Positions 7,801 through 16,159 of a stretch of 64,000 nt of DNA are shown piece after piece (within the stretch, counting starts at the first letter, position 1; each line of letters opens with the position of its first letter). The notes under the pieces were generated by a model, which worked only from the letters and a program-made list of their open reading frames with translations, searched no databases and was not told the DNA's origin. Both the position numbers and the translations under genes were made by a program. The DNA is from Phytoactinopolyspora mesophila (GTDB lineage Bacteria; Actinomycetota; Actinomycetes; Jiangellales; Jiangellaceae). The stretch is from positions 1,025,010 through 1,089,009 of the forward strand of contig NZ_WLZY01000001.1 of NCBI RefSeq assembly GCF_010122465.1, written 5' to 3'.

Positions 7801-9963
7801 CGCTACGACGAGGGCTACGAGCGCGGCGTCCACGACCACGACGCCGCGGCGATCCTCGAGACTCTGCTGCGGCTGCATGCCGCTGCCGGATTGCTGCGTT
7901 ACCCGCCGGCAGCCCGCGCGGCGGCTCAGCTCTTCTGGGCGTTCGGCGCGGGAGATGACGCGAGATCGAGCTGGACCACGCGCGCGGTGTCCCTGCACAA
8001 GGCCAGAGCCGCATTCCGGTTCCACCGCTCGGACACGATCGACGCACTGTGCGCCGAGCTGCAGGAGGCCGTCGATGCCTTCGTCGGTCCCGTCGGCCTG
8101 GCATCCGACGACGGTGAGATCGCCCTCGCCGGCGAGTACCTGTTCGAAGAGCTGGCCGACCCGGGCGCTGGATTCGTCACCAGCGCAGGCGCCAAGAAGC
8201 TGCTGGATGGGTTCCGGCGCGCGCTGAGCCGGCGTTCCGGCAGCGGGTCCCGCCAGGCCTTCGAGGACGACCTCCGGGCACTGGAATCGGACTTGGCCGC
8301 CCGTCACCAGCTGGTGCACGCCTGGCTGAGCTCGTTCCTCGCCGCCTCCGGAAAGACTGGCAGCAAAGATGGGGCCGGGACCAACGACGTCCCCGGCGGG
8401 CATTCACCGACGACGGACCTTCCCGAGGCGATTGCGCTGGAGCTCTGCGGCGCTGCTCTCACTCGCCACGACTCCGCGGCGTCACTGTCCGCCAGCGTGA
8501 CCGGCCTGCTCGGGACCCACCCCCGCATCACCGAACGCACACTGCATATCCGCCTCGATGAGTTGCTCGCCCGCACCCGGCGTTTCCGCACCGAGCGGAT
8601 TCCGGCGTATCGCGCCTTCCAGCGCCAACGCGCGGCGCTCATCGAACGGCAGCGGCACGTCCTGCGCCTCGATGAGTACAAACCGCAGGTCATGAGCGGC
8701 TTCGTGCGCAACCGTCTCCTCGACGAGGTGTATCTGCCACTGATCGGCGACAACCTCGCCAAGCAGATGGGCACCACCGGCGACTCCCGGCGCACCGACC
8801 AGAGCGGCCTGCTGATGCTGATCTCGCCGCCCGGGTACGGCAAGACGACGTTGATGGAGTACGTCGCCAGCCGCCTCGGATTGGTGTTCGTCAAGGTGAA
8901 CGGTCCGGCGCTCGGGCACGGCGTCACATCCGTCGACCCGGCGGAGGCGCCCAACGCCACCGCGCGGCAGGAGGTCGAGAAGATCAACCTGGCGCTCGAG
9001 ATGGGCAACAACGTGTTGCTGTATCTCGACGACATCCAGCACACCAATCCGGAGCTGCTGCAGAAGTTCATCTCGATGTGTGACGCCCAGCGCCGCATGG
9101 AAGGTGTGTGGAACGGGCGCACCCGCACGTACGATCTCCGGGGCAAACGATTCGCGGTCTGCATGGCGGGTAACCCGTACACCGAGGAGGGCAAGCGGTT
9201 CCGGGTGCCGGACATGCTGGCCAACCGGGCCGATGTGTGGAACCTGGGTGATGTGCTCTCCGGCCGCGACGATCTGTTCGCGCTGAGCTACATCGAGAAC
9301 TCGCTCACAGCGAACCCGGTGCTGGCGCCGGTGGCGAGCCGTGACCGCGACGACATCGACCTGCTCGTCCGGCTGGCCCGGGGTGACGAGTCAGCACAGG
9401 CGGACCAATTGTCGCATCCGTACTCGTCGGTTGAGCTCGAGCAGATTCTCTCCGTGTTGCGCAAGATGCTGCGTGTGCAGGAGATCGTCCTGATGAACAA
9501 CCAGGCGTACATCGCCTCGGCCGCGCAGTCGGACGCGGGGCGCACCGAGCCTCCGTTCCAGCTTCAGGGCTCGTACCGGAACATGAACTCCATGGCCGCC
9601 CGGGTAGTCGCCGTCATGAACGAAGACGAGCTCGAGGCGATGGTCGACGACCATTACGTGGGTGAGGCACAGACGCTCACCTCGGGCGCGGAGGCCAACC
9701 TGCTCAAGATGGCCGAGCTTCGCGGGCGGTTGACGCCGGAGCAGGCCGATCGGTGGGAAGAGGTGAAGGCCGGTTTCCTCCGGGCGCAGGCGCTGGGTGG
9801 AAGCGAGGAGGATCCGATGAGCCGGGCGGTCGGCGCTATCGGTCTGCTGGCCGATCGCGTAGGCGGCATCGAGAATGCGATCGCGCAGGTCACCGAGCGG
9901 GCCTTCGAACCGTCGACGCGGGGCGCCCGCGCCAAGCGCCCGAAGGGCCACCACGCCGACTGA
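4822..9963 (+). CDS. Giant protein with C-terminal MoxR-like AAA+ ATPase domain
   Basis: The 1713-residue protein starts at GTG 7 nt after the flotillin stop. The N-terminal region of about 450 residues is beta-rich with repeated FGYNVFIGMK-like strands and could be a propeller-like or nucleic-acid/ligand domain. The middle (about 500-1250) is mostly helical and coiled coil. The AAA+ module is near the C-terminus: Walker A SPPGYGKTT at 1335-1343, Walker B VLLYLDDIQH with Asp1403-Asp1404, then CMAGNPYTEEGKRFRVPDML, which resembles the sensor-1 and insert region of MoxR ATPases. From memory, homologues in Streptomyces are often labelled 'DNA repair ATPase', but I see no nuclease or helicase motif that proves DNA repair. 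Its place in a flotillin operon suggests a membrane-tethered remodelling ATPase. Confidence 0.85.
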   Translation: MSETATETPAEPAETAEDPNAGLEAGTYEVLRTRLRDHAAELSRRAEALNAQRLEVFGGTQLELIGTERIRTEHNCVPRDIVSLGLPGADGAGGLMLFGYNVFIGMKPETGVGDVFSVHQFSRAPGDDGNAAFRFDDADPSELPGLFDAERFQRDFADMYRYFRETRLLQLRRTEDKLLAVFQTGPSIDDTRVLRWRMGTGGPIEYQDNRGDRDNTFPRSHDFEWVETTREDHVTGRYPHISIDGAVFVETTGGQLTIKVENNTESGEGVYSEPVEDPLQSLADADVFYARVGALILLRIRPYNETTWRHLVFNIQTKSVVRLDGIGQACLELPEDHGIIFPGGYYLSTGESRTFETDVTDLEFKRTIRSPNGEDVLYVFHARDEGRTLLLPYNVIRKEVANPIPCHGYSLFDDGTLVILRATSEEPTRVHPLQVWQTPFQSDTYAASQPVGTGPLERVGNAELVRGISDCLSITRMIGEMAPSAAVFEAIIAACARAFDSYHWLGEQDLSDLRKPVVEIRATAEQVLDEFENVQALTGQATAALEKAAADIASLVRRVRGEAPRSAQAWVTQLAELRQAKGHLVTLRDMRYIDPQRIDELDSNLDDELGVAAERAVEFLQRDDAFSGYHDEVEQLVAQAESIPSVADATGVAEKLAEQSQALETVTEVIGSLDIADATMRTAILERIGEVLGALNRARATLEGRRRDLLATEGRAEFAAEFALLGQAITGALAVANTPDACDDQLGRLLLQVENLEARFSEFDDFLAELETKRDDVYEAFSSRKQALVDERTRRADRLADSAERILTNVRRRVASMGSVEEVNTYFASDAMVSRLRSVAGELRELGDQVRAEELDGRIKAAQQEAGRALRDRLDLYDDGGETIRFGPHRFAVNTQPTDLTLVPQDGQMVFAVTGTDFHTPVEDPEFQKTKPFWDQLLVSESPEVYRAEHLAASILATAEDRADESGLTLEQLHEAAVTDDGLLGLVRREAENRYDEGYERGVHDHDAAAILETLLRLHAAAGLLRYPPAARAAAQLFWAFGAGDDARSSWTTRAVSLHKARAAFRFHRSDTIDALCAELQEAVDAFVGPVGLASDDGEIALAGEYLFEELADPGAGFVTSAGAKKLLDGFRRALSRRSGSGSRQAFEDDLRALESDLAARHQLVHAWLSSFLAASGKTGSKDGAGTNDVPGGHSPTTDLPEAIALELCGAALTRHDSAASLSASVTGLLGTHPRITERTLHIRLDELLARTRRFRTERIPAYRAFQRQRAALIERQRHVLRLDEYKPQVMSGFVRNRLLDEVYLPLIGDNLAKQMGTTGDSRRTDQSGLLMLISPPGYGKTTLMEYVASRLGLVFVKVNGPALGHGVTSVDPAEAPNATARQEVEKINLALEMGNNVLLYLDDIQHTNPELLQKFISMCDAQRRMEGVWNGRTRTYDLRGKRFAVCMAGNPYTEEGKRFRVPDMLANRADVWNLGDVLSGRDDLFALSYIENSLTANPVLAPVASRDRDDIDLLVRLARGDESAQADQLSHPYSSVELEQILSVLRKMLRVQEIVLMNNQAYIASAAQSDAGRTEPPFQLQGSYRNMNSMAARVVAVMNEDELEAMVDDHYVGEAQTLTSGAEANLLKMAELRGRLTPEQADRWEEVKAGFLRAQALGGSEEDPMSRAVGAIGLLADRVGGIENAIAQVTERAFEPSTRGARAKRPKGHHAD

Positions 9964-10028
9964 CCCATCCCCTAGCGATCATCTACGGGCGGGCGCGACC
10001 CGCTCGGGGAACGTCCCCCGGCATCTCT

Positions 10029-10090
10029 GTTGATCATGGGCAGATGGCACCTGTTCGAGCTCGAATAGGTGCCATCTGCCCATGATCAAC
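10029..10090. repeat. 62-bp near-perfect palindrome, copy 1
   Basis: 24-nt arms (10029-10052 and 10067-10090, beginning GTTGATCATGGGCAG) flank a centre that is itself palindromic (TTCGAGCTCGAA, 54-65). Only one base pair of the 62 bp is mismatched. It lies between two convergent genes, the AAA+ ATPase and the lipoprotein, and could terminate both. The same 24-nt arms recur exactly at 61668-61741, so this is a dispersed repeat and not a one-off terminator. Confidence 0.9.
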
Positions 10091-10142
10091 GGGGGCGGGT
10101 GGGTGTTGGGCGTACCGGGGCGGGATGGGGAGGGTTTTGGGC

Positions 10143-10838
10143 TTATGAGGCCAGTGCTTCGATGGCGGCCTCGGCGAGCACCAGGACGTCGTCCGGTTCG
10201 ATGTCTTCAAGATCGATCGAACCACCGGTGATGAACAGGCCCTCGGTGTGGAACTGGAACATGTTCACCTGGCCCTCCTCGGAGTGCATGACATGCCCTT
10301 CCACGCCGCCGACACGCACCTCCTCGGCGTGTTCGACGTCCGCCAGATCCATCCCGATCAGCTCGCTGGAGAAGCTCACCTCAACGCTCGCGATGCCGTT
10401 ACCCGCTGCCCGCCACTCGCAGGTGAGCACGTCGAGCCCGTCCACCGGGCCGACCTCGACATGATCGTATTGGGTCGCGATGTCCGCGCCGGCCTCCAGG
10501 ACCTCCTCAGGGCACGACCCGGGTACAGCGCCTCCCCCACGCGGGGCTTCGTCGAGATCGTCCTCGGCGGGATCGTCGTCCGCGGTTCCGTTCTCGGGTT
10601 CGGCCTCGCCGCCCTCGTCCACACCATCAGCGTCGCCGTCGCCGTCGCCGTCCGCAGCGTCGTCGTCCTCGGCGCCGGCGTTCTCGTCGTCACCCGGCAC
10701 ATCGTTCTCAGGTGCGACATCGGTGTTCTCGGCGGTGGGCGACGGCGCGTCAGCCGCATCGTCATCCGAACCACAGGAGGCCACGGCAAGCGTCAGCACC
10801 ATTCCGGCTGGCAGTACGAGGCGGCGAAATCGTCGCAT
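10143..10838 (-). CDS. Acidic secreted lipoprotein, unknown function
   Basis: The 231-residue protein starts MRRFRRLVLPAGMVLTLAVASCGS: a basic N-terminus, a hydrophobic stretch and a lipobox (VASC) predicting lipid attachment at about Cys21. The next 75 residues or so are a low-complexity Asp/Glu/Ala/Pro tract, probably an extended linker through the envelope. A folded domain of about 130 residues with two cysteines (SCPEE..., LTCEW) follows; DUF3558-like lipoproteins look similar, but I cannot confirm that. I chose the ATG at 10838 for its SD, GGTGGGGAG. It is downstream of the ABC exporter start region on the opposite convergent side of the palindrome. Confidence 0.72.
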   Translation of the reverse strand: MRRFRRLVLPAGMVLTLAVASCGSDDDAADAPSPTAENTDVAPENDVPGDDENAGAEDDDAADGDGDGDADGVDEGGEAEPENGTADDDPAEDDLDEAPRGGGAVPGSCPEEVLEAGADIATQYDHVEVGPVDGLDVLTCEWRAAGNGIASVEVSFSSELIGMDLADVEHAEEVRVGGVEGHVMHSEEGQVNMFQFHTEGLFITGGSIDLEDIEPDDVLVLAEAAIEALAS

Positions 10839-10870
10839 ACTCCCCACCATACGGAACCAGCCCTCAGACC

Positions 10871-12808
10871 TCATCGGGCGCTCGACGGCACGTCCACGCC
10901 ATCGGTTCGCTGCGATGCGAACTGCGTCCGGTGCAGCTCGGAATACAGGCCACCCGCCCTCAGCAGCTGTTCATGGGTGCCCCGCTCCACGACGCGGCCG
11001 TCGTCGACGACCAGAATCAGGTCGGCATCCCGGATCGTGGACAGTCGATGCGCGATAACCAGTGACGTTCTGCCCGTCAGCGCGGTCTTCAGGGCACGCT
11101 GCACCGCGAGCTCAGACTCGGAGTCGAGGTGCGCCGTCGCTTCGTCCAGGACCACCACGTGGGGCGACTTCAGTAGCAGCCTCGCGATAGCCAGCCGCTG
11201 TTTCTCACCGCCCGACAGCCGGTATCCGCGATCGCCGACGACGGTGTCCAGCCCGTCCGGCAGTGAGTTCACCAGGTCGTGGATCTGAGCGGAGCGCAGG
11301 GCGGCGTGCAACTGCTCGTCCCCCGCCTCGGGCCGTGCGTAGGCGAGGTTGGCCCGGATCGTGTCGTGGAACATGTGGGCGTCTTGGGTGACCACCCCGA
11401 CGACGTCGTGCAGCGACTCGAGGGTGATATCGCGCACATCGCGCCCGCCGACCCGGACCACGCCCCCGGTCGGGTCGTACAGCCGCGAGACAAGATGGGT
11501 GATGGTCGTTTTCCCCGCTCCCGACGGACCCACGAGCGCGACCATCTGGCCCGGCTCGATCCGGAACGAGACACCCCGCAGCACTTCCTCGTCGGCGCCG
11601 TTTCCGGCCGGACGCGCCAAGGACTCGAGGGAGGCCAACGAGACGTCGTCTCCGGCTGGGTAGCGGAACCGGACGTCGTCGAACTCGACCGAGATTCGGG
11701 GCTCCTGATCGGCGGCGGACCGCACCTCCAGCGGTTGAGCGCTGGGCTTGTCCTGCACCATCGGTTTGAGGTCGAGGACCTCGAAGACGCGCTCGAAACT
11801 GACCAGTGCGGTCATGATGTCGACCTGAACATTGGACAACGCCGTCAAAGGGCCGTAGAGGCGGGTGAGCAAGGCGGCCAGTGCGACAAGCGTGCCCACT
11901 TCCAAGGCGCCGTCGATGGTCAGCCAGCCGCCGATACCGTACACGATGGCCGTGGCGAACGACGCCAGGAAGGTCAGTCCGATGAAGAAGTACCTCGCGT
12001 ACAGCGCTTGGATCACGCCGATGTCACGGACTCGCGCCGCGGCCTGTCCGAAGGTTTCGTTCTCTCGGTGGTAGCGGCCGAAGATCTTCACCAGCAGCGC
12101 GCCGGAGACGTTGAAACGCTCCGTCATGGTCTGGCTCATGTTGGCGTTGAGCTGCATCGACTCGCGCGAGATATCCGCCAGTTTGCGGCCGATGTAGCGG
12201 GCCGGAAGCAGAAACAGCGGGACCAGGACCAGGACGACGATCGTGATCTGCCAGGACAGCACCAGCATGGCCCCGAGCGCCAGAACCAGGGTGACGAAGT
12301 TACTGACCACCTGCGACAACGTCCCGGTGAAGGCTTGCTGAGCGCCGACGACGTCAGAGTTCAGCCTGGACACCAAGGACCCCGTCTGGGTACGCGTGAA
12401 GAAGGCGATGGGCTGCCGCTGGACGTGATCGAAGACCTGTCGCCGGAGGTCGAAGATGAGCCCTTCCCCCACCCGGGCCGACATCCACCGCCCGATGAGG
12501 TTCATGATCGCGTCGAAGAGTGCCAAGCCGGCTACCGCCAGCGCGGCCCACACGACGACGCTGCGCTCGCCGGGAACCACGCCAGAGTCGATCAGCACCT
12601 TGAGCAGCAGGGGTACCGCGGCCGCGCTCGCCGCCGAGGCGACAGTGGTGGTCAGGAAGATCGCGATCTGGCGACGGTACGGCCGCGCGTAGCTCATGAT
12701 CCGTTTGGTTGTCCCCCGAGCCAGACGCCGTTCGACGACGCTGCGGTCCCGTGAGAACGAACGCGACGCCATCCAGGCCCCGCCCATCGGACTACCACCC
12801 ATAGCCAT
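10871..12808 (-). CDS. ABC exporter half-transporter (fused membrane and ATPase domains)
   Basis: The 645-residue protein has a six-helix type I ABC exporter membrane domain (about residues 45-340). Its nucleotide-binding domain (about 385-625) has Walker A GPSGAGKTT, signature LSGGEKQRLAIARLL and Walker B VVVLDEATAHLD. Such MsbA/LmrA-like proteins act as homo- or heterodimers and export lipids, peptides or drugs. The substrate cannot be inferred. It is followed after 32 nt by the lipoprotein on the same strand, which may be co-transcribed. No second half-transporter is adjacent, so a homodimer is likely. Confidence 0.92.
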   Translation of the reverse strand: MAMGGSPMGGAWMASRSFSRDRSVVERRLARGTTKRIMSYARPYRRQIAIFLTTTVASAASAAAVPLLLKVLIDSGVVPGERSVVVWAALAVAGLALFDAIMNLIGRWMSARVGEGLIFDLRRQVFDHVQRQPIAFFTRTQTGSLVSRLNSDVVGAQQAFTGTLSQVVSNFVTLVLALGAMLVLSWQITIVVLVLVPLFLLPARYIGRKLADISRESMQLNANMSQTMTERFNVSGALLVKIFGRYHRENETFGQAAARVRDIGVIQALYARYFFIGLTFLASFATAIVYGIGGWLTIDGALEVGTLVALAALLTRLYGPLTALSNVQVDIMTALVSFERVFEVLDLKPMVQDKPSAQPLEVRSAADQEPRISVEFDDVRFRYPAGDDVSLASLESLARPAGNGADEEVLRGVSFRIEPGQMVALVGPSGAGKTTITHLVSRLYDPTGGVVRVGGRDVRDITLESLHDVVGVVTQDAHMFHDTIRANLAYARPEAGDEQLHAALRSAQIHDLVNSLPDGLDTVVGDRGYRLSGGEKQRLAIARLLLKSPHVVVLDEATAHLDSESELAVQRALKTALTGRTSLVIAHRLSTIRDADLILVVDDGRVVERGTHEQLLRAGGLYSELHRTQFASQRTDGVDVPSSAR

Positions 12809-13007
12809 CCATACCCGACCTCCTCGTCTGCCGACGCTCCGGCGTCAGCCGCCACCTCGAAGCTCTGAGTGCCTCGGCAGGAGCAAGCTCAATACGCCCG
12901 CTAGGACAACGTGCTGACGAGCAGGATTCTTCCACGGCATGGAATTGTGACTCATAGGTCGCGCACGCAGGCCGCCATCTCTTAGACGTGGCGGCCTACC
13001 AATTTGC

Positions 13008-13071
13008 GCTTTGGGCTTTCCGGGTCAGGAATACCCCGGCCATCCGGGCCCGTCCCCGGAAAGCCCAAAGC
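13008..13071. repeat. 17-bp perfect inverted repeat (large hairpin)
   Basis: Arms GCTTTGGGCTTTCCGGG (13008-13024) and CCCGGAAAGCCCAAAGC (13055-13071) are perfect, with a 30-nt loop. It lies downstream of the small HTH gene and upstream of the ABC exporter, all on the minus strand. It may be a terminator for the HTH gene, though no T-tract follows. The interval 12809-13104 shows nothing else. Confidence 0.75.
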
Positions 13072-13104
13072 CACTTTCAGCGCGGATCGATTAGACGCGA
13101 GCCG

Positions 13105-13326
13105 TCAAGACTTCTTTCGAGCCTTGCCGCGTGTAGCTCCACCACGTCCACGAAGTGCTACTCCCGACTCGGATAGTAGCCGGTGGACGAAGCCATAAGA
13201 GCGTCCGGTCTCCGATGCGAGTTCGCGGATGCTCCTACCGCCTTCGTACTGCTTCTTCAGGTCAGTGGCGAGCTTGTCACGCTGCCCTCCGCTGATCCGC
13301 GCGCCTTTCACCAACTTGTCGGCCAC
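13105..13326 (-). CDS. Small helix-turn-helix protein (Rv1473A-like)
   Basis: A basic 73-residue protein with one HTH: the segment RSIRELASETGRSYGFVHRLL has the spacing of a recognition helix. It ends in a Gly/Arg/Lys-rich tail (RGRGGATRGKARKKS) likely to contact DNA backbone. I chose GTG at 13326, preceded by GGGGAGGA, giving VADKLVKGARISGGQRDKLA. An upstream ATG would add 23 poorly conserved-looking residues. It lies beside an ABC-F gene, as I recall for Mycobacterium Rv1473A-Rv1473, so it may regulate that gene or be a small nucleoid protein. The start is less certain than the gene. Confidence 0.75.
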   Translation of the reverse strand: MADKLVKGARISGGQRDKLATDLKKQYEGGRSIRELASETGRSYGFVHRLLSESGVALRGRGGATRGKARKKS

Positions 13327-13449
13327 GCGTCCTCCCCGTTTTCGTTGTTCTTCTGACAGAGGACCATGATCCGTCCCATTACAGTTTTTCGCCACCCGAA
13401 CGCAAGATCAATCCCACATCGTGACGCAAAAGCCTGGTCAGAGAACGTC

Positions 13450-15048
<1,599 letters not shown>

Positions 15049-15279
15049 CGTAAGAACGTAACTCCGGTCGCGTAGGCATGGCAGGGCAAGCTCAAGGAAG
15101 CCGTCGCCATTGGCGGTATCCCACGAAGCCGGCCCCTACCTGGTGCGGGCCTCGGCGCCGGTCGCTGGAGCGTCCCGGGCCATATACATGACACCAGACA
15201 CAGGCACACGACCGACACCGAATATTTCGGGTGCTCTCCGTTGGCATCAGCCGCCACAGACAGCAAAGCCCTGCAAGTT

Positions 15280-15285
15280 TACAGT
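15280..15285 (+). promoter_or_regulatory. Leaderless-type -10 element TACAGT
   Basis: TACAGT ends 6 nt before the GTG of the ECF ATPase gene, and no Shine-Dalgarno sequence precedes that GTG. A TANNNT box 6-7 nt before the start codon is the usual arrangement of leaderless actinobacterial mRNAs. No good -35 is seen. Confidence 0.5.
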
Positions 15286-15291
15286 TGAGAC

Positions 15292-15966
15292 GTGATCGAG
15301 GTCGAAGCCGTCAGCCATGCCTATGGTGAACGTCAAGTATTGCGGGGCGTGAACGCCGTGCTGACCGAGCGGCGGGTCGCGGTCATCGGTGCGAACGGCT
15401 CCGGCAAGTCCACCTTCGCCCGGCTGCTGAACGGACTGGTCCTTCCCGACCACGGCAGGGTCCGTGTCGACGGTCTCGACACCCGCACCGACGGCGCGGG
15501 CGTCCGGCGCCGGGTTGGATTCGTGTTCACCGATCCTGACGCGCAAATCGTCATGCCGACAGTTGCCGAGGACGTCGCCTTCAGTCTGCGCCGGCTGAAG
15601 CTGGGAAAGTCGGTGGCCGCGCGCGTCGTCGACGAGCAACTGGCCGAGTTCGGGTTGGCCGGGCATGCCGACCACCCTGCGCATCTGCTGTCGGGCGGGC
15701 AGAAACAGTTGCTGGCCTTGTGCTCGATTCTGGTCACCGAGCCAGCGGTTCTCGTGTGCGACGAACCCACGACGCTGCTCGACCTCCGCAACAGCCGGCG
15801 GGTGGCCGATCTCCTGGACACGCTCCCCCAGCAGGTCGTCCTCGTGACGCACGATCTCGACGCCGTCCTCAACTACGATCGTGTCCTCGTGTTCGACGAC
15901 GGCCGCATCGTCTTCGACGGCCCCGCCGCTGCTGCCGTTGCCCACTACCGGGCTCAGGTCGCTTGA
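15292..15966 (+). CDS. ECF/cobalt-type ABC transporter ATPase (orphan)
   Basis: The 224-residue ATPase has Walker A GANGSGKSTFARLL, Q-loop region DPDAQIVMPTVAEDVAF, signature LSGGQKQLLALCSIL and Walker B VLVCDEPTTLLDL. The DPDxQ...EDVAF wording is typical of CbiO/BioM/EcfA ATPases, which energise vitamin or metal uptake together with a T protein and an S component. Neither partner is adjacent: a gap of about 190 nt and then a histidine kinase gene follow. It may serve a transporter encoded elsewhere or act with a solitary BioY-like protein. Confidence 0.85.
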   Translation: MIEVEAVSHAYGERQVLRGVNAVLTERRVAVIGANGSGKSTFARLLNGLVLPDHGRVRVDGLDTRTDGAGVRRRVGFVFTDPDAQIVMPTVAEDVAFSLRRLKLGKSVAARVVDEQLAEFGLAGHADHPAHLLSGGQKQLLALCSILVTEPAVLVCDEPTTLLDLRNSRRVADLLDTLPQQVVLVTHDLDAVLNYDRVLVFDDGRIVFDGPAAAAVAHYRAQVA

Positions 15967-16091
15967 GAAGCCTGTCGCGGGACCCCGGTGGAGAGCGAGG
16001 ACGGGTTTCGCCGCAGCTCGTCGGGGCCTGCAACACAGACTTGCACCCGTAGAAGCGTGCTTCACAACCGGCGACGTTTCCGTTGGTCAAC

Positions 16092-16097
16092 TACAAT
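16092..16097 (+). promoter_or_regulatory. Candidate -10 box TACAAT for the kinase-regulator operon
   Basis: TACAAT, close to the consensus TATAAT, lies about 62 nt before the GTG of the histidine kinase, in the 193-nt gap after the ECF ATPase. No convincing -35 is visible at the expected distance. Confidence 0.3.
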
Positions 16098-16159
16098 TGC
16101 CATCTTATGTCCGGCTGCCGCCGTTGATTCAGGTGATCTATCCGGGTGGGTGACGAAGC

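Noticed and set aside
6235-8403. 722-codon antisense frame inside the giant AAA+ gene
   Set aside because: Low-complexity Gly/Leu/Val/Asp text typical of reverse-strand shadows in high-GC DNA; the sense frame is continuous and has valid motifs.
11279-12754. 491-codon plus-strand frame opposite the ABC exporter
   Set aside because: Shadow of a well-supported exporter gene; no domain and no ribosome-binding site.
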